The notes under the pieces are model-generated. The model did no database searches and was not told the DNA's origin. It saw nothing but the letters and a program-made list of their open reading frames with translations. Positions 1 through 6,453 of a DNA stretch of 19,169 nucleotides are shown here, piece after piece. Source of the stretch: B1-G15 sp964346135 (lineage in GTDB: Archaea; Thermoproteota; Bathyarchaeia; Bathyarchaeales; Bathyarchaeaceae); NCBI GenBank assembly GCA_964346135.1, contig CAYFTS010000160.1, positions 1 through 19,169 of the forward strand, in the 5' to 3' direction. Every line of letters starts with the position of its first letter. Positions within the stretch are counted from its first letter, which is position 1. Both the position numbers and the translations under genes were made by a program.

Positions 1-463
1 AGATTCCCGTGCCTACTACTGTGAAGGTTACGTTGGCCAGGGTTCCTGGTCCAGATGTTGTGTAGGGTGGTAAATTTAAGTAGAAGAAGAAGGCACCCGA
101 CAGCGATATTGCGCCCTCAGTGTTGTTGATGAATAGCGGCGGTAGGAATACGGCCGTGGGATCTTTGTCTGCGGTGATTAGGTCGCCGTTAACAACTTCA
201 GTAGCATTCAATACGCTTGGGTTGAAGGACAGATCGAACTGCCAACCCCAAACGTCACTTCCGTTATAGTCGGTTTTTATTGCTATTGTATAATTGTTGC
301 CTGGAGTCAGTGTAGAGTTAACGGTGCTCGCTGGATCTATGTAGATAGCGGGGTATATCCCAGCGGAAACTGGTTCAACGTTAAATGCCAATGTTGACAT
401 GCCGGTTAATAGCAGAGTTAGCATTATTCCAGAAACTGCTTTTAACCTCAATTTTTCTTGCAC
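1..463 (-). CDS. Secreted cohesin-like domain protein, N-terminal part (cut by window edge)
   Basis: The minus strand is open from a GTG at 463 to the window edge (154 codons, no stop). The N-terminus has a basic stretch (KLRLKA) and a hydrophobic core (GIMLTLLLTGMSTLAF), and a signal-peptidase-like site after EPVSA near residue 35. The mature part looks like a cohesin/S-layer beta-sandwich: a VWGWQFDLSFNPSVLNATEV strand pattern and a later GTLANVTFTVVGTG strand match the typical cohesin strands. At least six N-glycosylation sequons (NST, NYT, NGS, NAT, NNT, NVT) lie within about 115 residues, which fits an exported, glycosylated archaeal surface protein. Its ligand is unknown. An in-frame GTG at 502 would add 13 residues (MKNTTYCNSYNWK). 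I prefer 463 because the block upstream reads as promoter and leader. The fold assignment is by pattern only and the C-terminus is not visible. Confidence 0.65.
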   Translation of the reverse strand, partial: MQEKLRLKAVSGIMLTLLLTGMSTLAFNVEPVSAGIYPAIYIDPASTVNSTLTPGNNYTIAIKTDYNGSDVWGWQFDLSFNPSVLNATEVVNGDLITADKDPTAVFLPPLFINNTEGAISLSGAFFFYLNLPPYTTSGPGTLANVTFTVVGTGI

Positions 464-530
464 TTTCCAGTTGTAACTATTGCAATAAGTCGTATTTTTC
501 ACTTTTGGAACAATCTTCTATAAGTCTAAA
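432..530 (-). repeat. Direct repeat copy A: promoter, leader and signal-peptide start of the cohesin-like gene
   Basis: This block aligns with 3326-3424 in the same orientation over about 100 bp, with only one or two short gaps. Roughly three quarters of positions match by eye. Shared runs include gaaactgcttt, taactatt and aacaatcttctat. Read on the minus strand it holds a TATA-like CTTATAGA (517-524 on the plus strand), a leader, and the first codons of the cohesin-like protein. Confidence 0.7.
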
Positions 531-576
531 TTAACCGACATGCAAAAATAGAGCTATCGTAGCATAACGCAACTTT

Positions 577-584
577 GATAAATA
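577..584 (+). promoter_or_regulatory. Putative box A (TATA) of hom-lysC
   Basis: The gataaata element lies about 60 nt before the chosen hom ATG. Transcription would start near 605-610, leaving a leader of about 35 nt that contains the ribosome binding site aagggg (629-634). It sits in the divergent gap shared with the cohesin-like gene. Confidence 0.45.
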
Positions 585-643
585 GGGCTGTAAATAAGCG
601 TCTGCAAACCAAAAAGAACAATGTAGTTAAGGGGTCTATAATA

Positions 644-1669
644 ATGAGAATCATCCTAATAGGCTACGGTGTAGTTGGTCAAAGCCTAACCCAAATGTTC
701 ACCCAAAGAAAAACAGAACTCATCAAAAACTACGGCTTCCACCCAAGGATCGTAGCGATCACAGACAGAAGAGGAGCAGTCATAAACGCAAAAGGTCTAA
801 ACCTAGAGGAAACATTAGCCCTAAAAAAAGAAAAAGGCACAGTAGCCGCCAGTCCAGAACATGGACACCTAGGCATGTCAGCGTTAAACGTGATAGAAGA
901 CGTTGACGCAGAAACAATGGTGGAAGTAACTCCCACCAACATCAAAGATGGCGAACCAGGACTATCCCACATCAAAACCGCTTTCAAAACCGGAAAGCAT
1001 GTGGTCACCACAAACAAGGGACCCCTAGCCTTAGCCTTACCAGCCCTAACCGAACTAGCCGACTACAATCAAGTCTACCTAAGATTCAGCGGAACGGTTG
1101 GAGGAGGAACTCCCGTACTTCACGCTGGCAAAAAATGCTTGATAGGAGACAAAATCCTCGCCATCCGCGGAATACTAAACGGAACAACCAACTATATCTT
1201 AACCCAAATGGACGAAGAAGGCATGACATTCCAACAAGCACTAAAAAATGCTCAAAAACTCGGATACGCCGAGGCAGACCCCACATTAGACATTGATGGA
1301 ATAGACACAGCCAGCAAACTAGTCATCATGGCCAACTGGATAATGAACAAAAGAGTTACACTAAAAAACGTGAACATAGAAGGCATACGTAACTTCACGT
1401 TGGAAGCTCTAGACGAAGCCGCCAAAAAAAACAACACAATCAAACTGATAGGCGCCATCAACGAAAACCTGAAAGTAGCGCCCACCGAAATATCCCGACA
1501 AAACCCCTTATGCGTTAGAGGAGTACTCAACGCTGTTACTTTTGTCTCAGAATTCGCGGGCGAACAAACCATTATCGGGCGAGGAGCTGGTGGAATGGAA
1601 ACCGCAAGTGCCATATTGAGAGACTTACTAGACATAAAACAAAAGCTATCAACTAAATTAATCACCTAA
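644..1669 (+). CDS. hom: Homoserine dehydrogenase
   Basis: Catalyses NAD(P)H-dependent reduction of aspartate-4-semialdehyde to homoserine, the branch point to threonine and methionine. The 341 residues begin with a Rossmann dinucleotide motif GYGVVG (7-12). TTNKGPLA (122-129) carries the expected catalytic lysine K125. GTVGGGTP (150-157), GILNGTTNYIL (176-186) and EADPTLDIDG (210-219) are family signatures, and GRGAGGMETA (312-321) closes the nucleotide-binding lobe. There is no C-terminal ACT domain, so this is the short monofunctional form, probably without direct threonine feedback. I chose the ATG at 644 because aagggg lies nine bases upstream and the protein then begins at the first Rossmann strand. 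A TTG at 575 would add 23 residues that look non-coding. It precedes aspartate kinase by 21 nt in one operon. Its third codon positions are strongly A/C-biased, unlike the second half of lysC. Confidence 0.95.
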   Translation: MRIILIGYGVVGQSLTQMFTQRKTELIKNYGFHPRIVAITDRRGAVINAKGLNLEETLALKKEKGTVAASPEHGHLGMSALNVIEDVDAETMVEVTPTNIKDGEPGLSHIKTAFKTGKHVVTTNKGPLALALPALTELADYNQVYLRFSGTVGGGTPVLHAGKKCLIGDKILAIRGILNGTTNYILTQMDEEGMTFQQALKNAQKLGYAEADPTLDIDGIDTASKLVIMANWIMNKRVTLKNVNIEGIRNFTLEALDEAAKKNNTIKLIGAINENLKVAPTEISRQNPLCVRGVLNAVTFVSEFAGEQTIIGRGAGGMETASAILRDLLDIKQKLSTKLIT

Positions 1670-1690
1670 TGTTTTGGAGAGAAAACAGCC

Positions 1691-3091
1691 ATGAAGAAGA
1701 TAGTTATGAAGTTTGGAGGCACTTCTGTAGGAAACGGTGAACACATCCAGCATGTAGCGAATCTAATCAACAGCTACGTTAATCAAAAACACAAAATCGT
1801 TGTTGTGGTCTCAGCTCTAGAAGGAGTAACAGATGATTTAATTGAAGCCGCAGAAAAAGCAAGAGACGGAAACCGCGACTATCTCCACGAATTCCTCCAA
1901 AAAACAACCGCAAAACACGTAACAGCCGCCAAAAAAGCCATTGAAAAAAAACCTATACAAAAGGATATAGAACAGAAACTTAAAGCAACCATTAACGAAC
2001 TGGAAAACGTTTTAACAGGGATAATCTATTTAGGTGAACTCACTCCAAAATCAAAAGATTATGTTCTATCCTTCGGAGAAAGATTATCCACCTTAATCAT
2101 ATGGAGTGCCCTCCGTAATTTAGGGATAAAAACCAGATATTTCACTGGAAAGGATGTGGGAATCATAACTGACTCTAACTTTGGAGAAGCTAGTCCTCTG
2201 CTGAAAATGACTACGCATCAAGTTAAACCGAAAATTGAGTCATTGTTAGGGAAGGGAGTTGTTCCGGTGGTCACTGGTTACATTGCTGCAACTCAAAATG
2301 GTGAAATTACAACGTTGGGTAGAGGGGGGTCTGACTACACTGCCACTATTATTGCAACTGCGCTGGACGCTGATGAAGTTTGGATTTGGACAGATGTGGA
2401 TGGATTGATGACTTCTAATCCAAAAATTATTCCATCAGCGAAAATTATACCTGAACTTTCCTTTCAAGAAGCAATAGAGCTGGCTGTCTTCGGAGCAAAA
2501 GCTATGCATCCAAGAGCTTTAGAGCCAGCCATGGAAAAGAACATACCTGTTAGGATAAGAAACACCTTTAACCCTGAAAAACCTGGGACTCTAATCGTTA
2601 AGGAACAGAAAATTAAGCCCAAAGACATAGTTAAGGCAATAACTCTGATCAAAGGTTTAGCGTTAGTTAACGTCAGTGGCGCTGGCATGATTGGCACTCC
2701 AGGAACAGCTGCAAAAGTTTTTGACATACTCGGAAAAAACAACATTAATGTCTTAATGATTTCACAGAGCGCTTCAGAAGCGAACATTTCGTTCATACTT
2801 CAAAGGGAAGTGTTGGAAAAGGCTGTCAGCACGTTAGAAATCGCTCTTTTAGGCAGAGGCTTAATCCGCAAAGTGACCGCGGAAGACTATGTTTGTGTGG
2901 TAGCGGTGGTGGGTGCTGCTATGAGGGGTACGCCTGGCGTTGCTGCAAGAGTGTTTGGAGCCGTTGCGGGTAGAGGAGTGAATGTGAATATGATAGCGCA
3001 GGGGTCTTCTGAACTTAACATATCATTCGTGGTGAAGGAAGTAGATGGGGAAGAAGCTGTTAGGGCAATTCATGAAGAATTTAAGCTGTGA
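1691..3091 (+). CDS. lysC: Aspartate kinase with tandem ACT domains
   Basis: Phosphorylates L-aspartate to beta-aspartyl phosphate, the first step to lysine, threonine and methionine. The 466-residue protein has an amino-acid kinase domain (about 1-300) with KFGGTSVG (7-14), SFGERLS (127-133) and GRGGSDYTA (210-218). Two ACT domains follow, with matching motifs GMIGTPGTAAKVF (332-344) and AMRGTPGVAARVF (410-422). Such ACT pairs bind lysine or threonine for feedback inhibition, so this subunit is probably the allosteric control point of the operon. The ATG at 1691 has a ttggaga ribosome site ten or so bases upstream. It is a stand-alone kinase, not fused to homoserine dehydrogenase as in enteric bacteria, but co-transcribed with it. 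Codon third positions shift from A/C-rich to T/G-rich near 2100-2200. Confidence 0.96.
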   Translation: MKKIVMKFGGTSVGNGEHIQHVANLINSYVNQKHKIVVVVSALEGVTDDLIEAAEKARDGNRDYLHEFLQKTTAKHVTAAKKAIEKKPIQKDIEQKLKATINELENVLTGIIYLGELTPKSKDYVLSFGERLSTLIIWSALRNLGIKTRYFTGKDVGIITDSNFGEASPLLKMTTHQVKPKIESLLGKGVVPVVTGYIAATQNGEITTLGRGGSDYTATIIATALDADEVWIWTDVDGLMTSNPKIIPSAKIIPELSFQEAIELAVFGAKAMHPRALEPAMEKNIPVRIRNTFNPEKPGTLIVKEQKIKPKDIVKAITLIKGLALVNVSGAGMIGTPGTAAKVFDILGKNNINVLMISQSASEANISFILQREVLEKAVSTLEIALLGRGLIRKVTAEDYVCVVAVVGAAMRGTPGVAARVFGAVAGRGVNVNMIAQGSSELNISFVVKEVDGEEAVRAIHEEFKL

Positions 3092-3116
3092 GAGAGCCTA
3101 GTTTCTACTTGTATCT

Positions 3117-3183
3117 CTTTTGTCTTCGTTTTCTCTTCCGCTTTTCGCGGCGCATCCGTTTCTTTTTCCATTTTTTACGGATG
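3117..3183 (+). terminator. T-rich terminator region of hom-lysC with inverted repeat
   Basis: Directly after lysC the plus strand has several pyrimidine/T tracts (about 3117-3136 and 3160-3176), the usual archaeal termination signal. The second tract forms the loop of a 7-bp inverted repeat: catccgt (3153-3159) and acggatg (3177-3183). A small ccgc/gcgg hairpin (3138-3150) lies between the tracts. Confidence 0.55.
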
Positions 3184-3228
3184 TTAACCTACGCTCCTAT
3201 ATGATTCCTTTAAGCTTACGCAAAATAG

Positions 3229-3351
3229 TTAGGCGCAACTTTTAAGGCTTACTCGAATGGTAACGTGAAGCTTCCAATCAGCCCCACCATGCATGAGAAG
3301 TGAGAGCGGTATCAGTATTGTTTGTGAAACTGCTTTAATCATCACTTTCAT
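3229..3351 (-). pseudogene. Remnant of a second secreted (cohesin-like paralogue) gene: signal peptide only
   Basis: A 40-codon minus-strand frame opens with ATG at 3351 and stops at TAA 3229-3231. Its first part (MKVMIKAVSQTILIPLSLLM) aligns with the cohesin-like protein at 463 around a shared KAVS followed by a hydrophobic core. Similarity is lost after the signal peptide, and no cohesin-like sequence follows before lysC. The leader that precedes it (3326-3424) is a clear copy of the one before the cohesin-like gene. I read it as the 5' stump of a paralogue whose body was lost or replaced. It could instead be a short secreted peptide that is still expressed. Confidence 0.5.
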
Positions 3352-3424
3352 GACACTCTTCAGAATAACTATTACAATAACCAATATTTCTCATTTATGA
3401 AACAATCTTCTATGAATCTAGAAT
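3326..3424 (-). repeat. Direct repeat copy B: orphan promoter/leader block
   Basis: This is the counterpart of 432-530, in the same orientation and on the other side of hom-lysC. It keeps the promoter-like part (tctatgaatcta on the plus strand) and the leader, but the reading frame behind it is only a short stump. With the terminator (3117-3183) and the stump it accounts for most of the 426-base gap between lysC and ecfT. I see nothing recognisable in 3425-3517. Confidence 0.7.
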
Positions 3425-3517
3425 GAGAAAACACAGCGAAGGTAACATCGATAACTCTGCTGTTATTACTTAGCACACAAACGCAGATGTCTATCTTGGG
3501 GCTATTTAATAGGATAA

Positions 3518-4324
3518 CTAGATATGCAGGAGCATTGCTAGCGGTGGAACTGGAAGGAAGAGACGCACATACACGGCGAGGATTAACATAAGAATTGAAA
3601 GGATGACCAAAATGTAGTCAGGGTTCTTCAGCGTGAGCACGTAAAGGTTTGTGCGCTTCTCAGTGGCGCCCCAAGCTCGAGACTCCATTGCTTCTGCAAG
3701 CTCAAGGCTTCTGCGGATGGCATTAACGATGAGCGGAATGAGAAGGGGAATATAATTCTTTATTCTTTTTATGAAATTTCCACGTTCCAACTCCAGTCCT
3801 CTAGCCTTCTGAGCATCCATAATTGTCTGCGCCTCATCAGCTAAAACAGGAACAAACCTAACAGCGGTGGTGAAGGCGAAACAAAACTCGTATGGCACAT
3901 GACTTTGCTCTAACGCTAAACCAAGATGGTCAGGCGACGTGGTGAGGAAGAAAATGGAGAAGGATTCCACCAACACAAGGAAGCGCAGCGTCATGGCAAA
4001 GGAATATTCTAAAAGAAGCGCAAGAGACTCGTAGTTACCAGATATAAACTGGAAAATAAAGTTGAACGCAAAAATAAAACCTGCTAGAAACATCGCTCCC
4101 CTCATGGATCGAACCCATTCTCGTTTAACACCTGCCACCAACACGAACGGCATCTGAACAAAAAATAATACAATGAGAGGCAATAACTCGGGGTTCTGGA
4201 GAGTTCCTCCAAACATAATTGCCATCACAAACAACACACAGACGTAGAAGAACTTCACTCTCGGATCCAATCGGTGGATAGGTGATGAAACTCTTCTAAA
4301 TTTTAAGCCTTCAAAAAAACTCAC
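3518..4324 (-). CDS. ecfT: ECF transporter transmembrane component EcfT
   Basis: Integral membrane scaffold of an energy-coupling factor importer. It couples ATP hydrolysis by the two EcfA subunits to movement of a separate substrate-binding S protein. The 268 residues show hydrophobic segments at about 24-40, 47-66, 77-94, 108-129, 191-203 and 238-256. The two diagnostic cytoplasmic coupling motifs are present as AQKARG (171-176) and ESRAWG (214-219), the second differing slightly from the common ESRGFG. The start is a GTG at 4324 whose G is the last base of the ecfA stop (TAGTG), with ggaggt about ten bases upstream, so translation is coupled. It is the last gene of a three-gene operon. No S component is adjacent, so the substrate (vitamin or metal) cannot be told from here. 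Confidence 0.92.
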   Translation of the reverse strand: MSFFEGLKFRRVSSPIHRLDPRVKFFYVCVLFVMAIMFGGTLQNPELLPLIVLFFVQMPFVLVAGVKREWVRSMRGAMFLAGFIFAFNFIFQFISGNYESLALLLEYSFAMTLRFLVLVESFSIFFLTTSPDHLGLALEQSHVPYEFCFAFTTAVRFVPVLADEAQTIMDAQKARGLELERGNFIKRIKNYIPLLIPLIVNAIRRSLELAEAMESRAWGATEKRTNLYVLTLKNPDYILVILSILMLILAVYVRLFLPVPPLAMLLHI

Positions 4325-5142
4325 TATTTAACCTCCATGAAATCAAGTAGAACCTTTTTCGCCTCATGAACATTAATAACGTCAGTAGGCAACCCCAAAC
4401 CCGCTAGTTCCATGAAAATTTGAGCGATCTGCGGGAGCACAATAGAAGCTTGGGTCAGAAGATAACGGTTAGTAAGTATCTGTTTGGCACTGCCCTCAGC
4501 CAAAATCTTTCCCTCAGCCATCAACACAATCTTAGGATTACATTCCGCCACGAATTCAACATCATGCGTAACTATGACCACGGTTTTTCCTTGAGTAACC
4601 AACTGATTGACAAACTGTTGCAACCTATTCTTTTGTTTCTGATCTTGACCAATTGTTGGCTCGTCAAGAATAATCACCTTCGGGTTCCAAGCCAGAACAG
4701 ATGCCAAAGCAACCCGTTTTCTCTCCCCGCCACTGAGCATAAAAGGCGAAGTTTCACGGTACTGTTTCAAATCTAAAAGATTGAGAGCCCAAGTGACCCG
4801 TTTCTTGATCGTGTTTTCCTTAAAACCAAAGTTCTTAAGAGCAAAAGCAATCTCATCTTCAACCGTTTCACAGAAGAGCTGATGATCAGGATTTTGAAAC
4901 ACAAACCCAACCTTTCTGGCAAGAGTAGCCACACTTGCCTCTGTAGTGCTAACACCATCAACCACAACCTCTCCTTTCGTCGGCTTCAGCAACCCATTAA
5001 AATGCTTCACTAGCGTTGTTTTACCAGCGCCGTTCTGACCCATTATAGCAACGAATTCGCCATTCCGAATCTTGAGAGAAACTCCATGTAAGGCTTCAAC
5101 GCCACTCGGATAAGTGAAAGAAACATCTTTGACCTCAATCAC
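4324..5142 (-). CDS. ecfA: ECF transporter ATPase, second subunit
   Basis: Nucleotide-binding subunit that pairs with the upstream EcfA paralogue to power the ECF importer. In 272 residues it has Walker A GQNGAGKT (35-42), Q-loop FQNPDHQLF (82-90), signature LSGGE (136-140), Walker B VIILDEP (156-162) and switch histidine H193 in VTHD. The residue after DEPT is IGQD rather than the common SGLD, as in many ECF ATPases. The start is GTG 5142 with a strong AAGGAGG nine bases upstream. The gene overlaps the end of the first ATPase by 8 nt and shares one base with ecfT. The pair of unequal ATPases is typical of heterodimeric ECF modules. Confidence 0.94.
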   Translation of the reverse strand: MIEVKDVSFTYPSGVEALHGVSLKIRNGEFVAIMGQNGAGKTTLVKHFNGLLKPTKGEVVVDGVSTTEASVATLARKVGFVFQNPDHQLFCETVEDEIAFALKNFGFKENTIKKRVTWALNLLDLKQYRETSPFMLSGGERKRVALASVLAWNPKVIILDEPTIGQDQKQKNRLQQFVNQLVTQGKTVVIVTHDVEFVAECNPKIVLMAEGKILAEGSAKQILTNRYLLTQASIVLPQIAQIFMELAGLGLPTDVINVHEAKKVLLDFMEVK

Positions 5143-5983
5143 GATTCAGAACCTCCTTAAGAATTTGAGTTGCTTCCTCCGAGGTGATTGGAACCTTGCC
5201 TAGCTGTATTCCACTTTTTTCGAGAATTTGATAAAGTCTGGTTGATTTGGGGATGCCGATGCCCATCAGTCTGGCTTTCTCCAACTTAAAAATCTCTCGA
5301 GGCTTGCCGTCCAGCATCACTCTTCCTTCATCCATGATGATAACGTGATCAGCGTATCTCGCAGCCAAGTCCAGCCTATGTTCAACTAGAACAACCGTTA
5401 TGCCCAAATTCTCATTCAACTCATTAATCACTTCAAAAATTCTTTGAGCACCCAAAGGATCAAGGAAGGAAGTAGGCTCATCAAGCACCATCACGTTCGG
5501 CTGCATTGCAAGTACAGATGCAATGGCAACTCGTTGTTGTTGGCCACCTGAAAGCTCATGGGGTGCCCTTTCACGAAGATCTTCTATGTCAGTTGTTTGG
5601 AGAGCCCAATCCACTCGCTTTTTGATTTCATCCCTAGGTACTCCTAAATTTTCAAGCCCAAAAGCCACGTCCTTCTCCACAGACAACGCGAAAAGCTGAT
5701 TTTCTGGGTTCTGAAAAACAAGTCCAACATGTCGAGCGAGTTCATAAATTGAATGTTCGTGCACATTGAGACCTGTAATTAGAACATTACCCTCAAGTTT
5801 TCCGCCGTAAAAGTGAGGAACTAAACCGTTGAAGCATCGGCAAAGGGTCGTCTTTCCACAACCGCTTGGACCGGTGAGAACCACAAACTCTCCTCTTTCA
5901 ATGGTTATGGACACGTCTTCAAGAGCCCGTTTTGTTCCACTGGGATATGTGTACGTTAAACCTTTTGTTTCGATGACTGACAA
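5135..5983 (-). CDS. ecfA: ECF transporter ATPase, first subunit
   Basis: First gene of the ECF operon and partner of the ATPase at 4324-5142. The 282 residues hold Walker A GPSGCGKT (38-45), Q-loop FQNPENQLF (90-98), signature LSGGQ (144-148), Walker B VMVLDEP (164-170), D-loop FLD (173-175) and switch histidine H202 in VEHR. All residues needed for hydrolysis are intact. The frame opens with TTG at 5983. No nearby in-frame ATG is better placed, and an agaag stretch precedes it. The upstream 60 bases hold a TATA-like element and a perfect palindrome (listed separately), so this is probably where the whole operon is regulated. Confidence 0.93.
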   Translation of the reverse strand: MSVIETKGLTYTYPSGTKRALEDVSITIERGEFVVLTGPSGCGKTTLCRCFNGLVPHFYGGKLEGNVLITGLNVHEHSIYELARHVGLVFQNPENQLFALSVEKDVAFGLENLGVPRDEIKKRVDWALQTTDIEDLRERAPHELSGGQQQRVAIASVLAMQPNVMVLDEPTSFLDPLGAQRIFEVINELNENLGITVVLVEHRLDLAARYADHVIIMDEGRVMLDGKPREIFKLEKARLMGIGIPKSTRLYQILEKSGIQLGKVPITSEEATQILKEVLNRD

Positions 5984-6019
5984 CTTCTAGTCCTGCTTAA
6001 TATAGTGGCACAAATTTCT

Positions 6020-6064
6020 CCCATAAAAGAGTAGCTACTCAAAAAGAAGTATCCAGTTGACTGG
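6020..6064 (-). promoter_or_regulatory. Promoter and palindromic candidate operator of the ECF operon
   Basis: On the minus strand a box-A-like CTTTTATGG (plus strand about 6020-6028) lies some 40 bases before the TTG start. Right upstream of it is a perfect 12-bp palindrome gagtagctactc (6029-6040). A second, imperfect inverted repeat ccagt-tg-actgg (6053-6064) follows, centres 24 bp apart. A regulator bound next to the TATA/BRE is a common archaeal design. Which regulator is unknown. Confidence 0.45.
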
Positions 6065-6145
6065 CTAAACCTAACTAAACTGCGTCTAAAATGAAAAAGT
6101 TACTGGTCAAGATCAACCACTTTCACGGTCAAAATTGACATGTTC

Positions 6146-6158
6146 ATTTATAATTTAT
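6146..6158 (+). promoter_or_regulatory. Putative promoter of the zinc finger-FUN14 pair
   Basis: An AT-rich stretch atttataatttat gives a good archaeal TATA box. The start site would fall near 6180, with a leader of about 90 nt before the ATG at 6272. An inverted repeat gtcaa-aa-ttgac (6128-6139) lies just upstream. No other convincing element was seen in 6065-6271. Confidence 0.35.
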
Positions 6159-6271
6159 ACATAGTTCCATCACAGAAAAGTTCCAGAACTCGTTAAAGAT
6201 TCATAAAAAATTTCCAAATCAAGAGCGCAATTCTTAAAGACTAATCGAAAACATTTTAGTAGTGATACAGC

Positions 6272-6445
6272 ATGGTTAGGGGATTCTGCTCGGGATGTGG
6301 AAGGGAAATTGGAGGGTTTTTGAAACCCACAGCGTGGGAGTGCTCCCGATGCCAAAAAATATTTTGCAAGGATTGTTGCCCAAAGGTTGGTTTGGTGTTC
6401 AAAAAACCTGCTTGTCCAGAGTGTGGAATTGAATTGAAGAAGTGA
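6272..6445 (+). CDS. Small all-cysteine zinc finger protein, RING/FYVE-like
   Basis: A 57-residue protein, short enough that an automatic caller could miss it. It has four CxxC pairs: C6/C9, C24/C27, C32/C35 (followed by C36) and C48/C51. The spacing CxxC-x14-CxxC-x4-CxxC-x12-CxxC, with a tryptophan before the second pair and an FC..C core, resembles cross-brace two-zinc domains (RING, FYVE). All ligands are cysteine; there is no RING histidine. A final CPECGIELKK fits the last knuckle. It ends 8 bases before a FUN14 membrane protein, so the two are almost certainly co-transcribed. The function is not known. It may be an adaptor or partner for the membrane protein, or a nucleic-acid-binding zinc ribbon. 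It does not match RNA polymerase subunit Rpo12. Confidence 0.75.
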   Translation: MVRGFCSGCGREIGGFLKPTAWECSRCQKIFCKDCCPKVGLVFKKPACPECGIELKK

Positions 6446-6453
6446 AATAAAAA

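Noticed and set aside
575..643. N-terminal extension of homoserine dehydrogenase from a TTG
   Set aside because: The 23 extra residues are polar and unlike the family. A good ribosome site (aagggg) precedes the ATG at 644, and the TATA-like element lies within the extension.
1252..1665. 137-residue minus-strand frame opposite hom
   Set aside because: It mirrors the strong A/C third-position bias of hom; no recognisable motif and no promoter.
3092..3517. Riboswitch or tRNA in the gap after lysC
   Set aside because: No cloverleaf or known lysine/threonine aptamer features were found. The conserved part is explained by the duplicated leader of the secreted gene on the other strand.
4420..4776. 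118-residue plus-strand frame opposite the ECF ATPase
   Set aside because: Lies fully antisense to a clear ATPase gene and has no family features.
6065..6270. Small gene or structured RNA between the ECF operon and the zinc finger gene
   Set aside because: Only short inverted repeats and a TATA-like stretch are visible; there is no open frame with a start and ribosome site and no extended pairing.
6272..6445. Zinc finger gene as the missing rpo12
   Set aside because: Rpo12 is a single small zinc ribbon with a basic tail. This protein has four CxxC pairs with cross-brace spacing and no Rpo12 motif.
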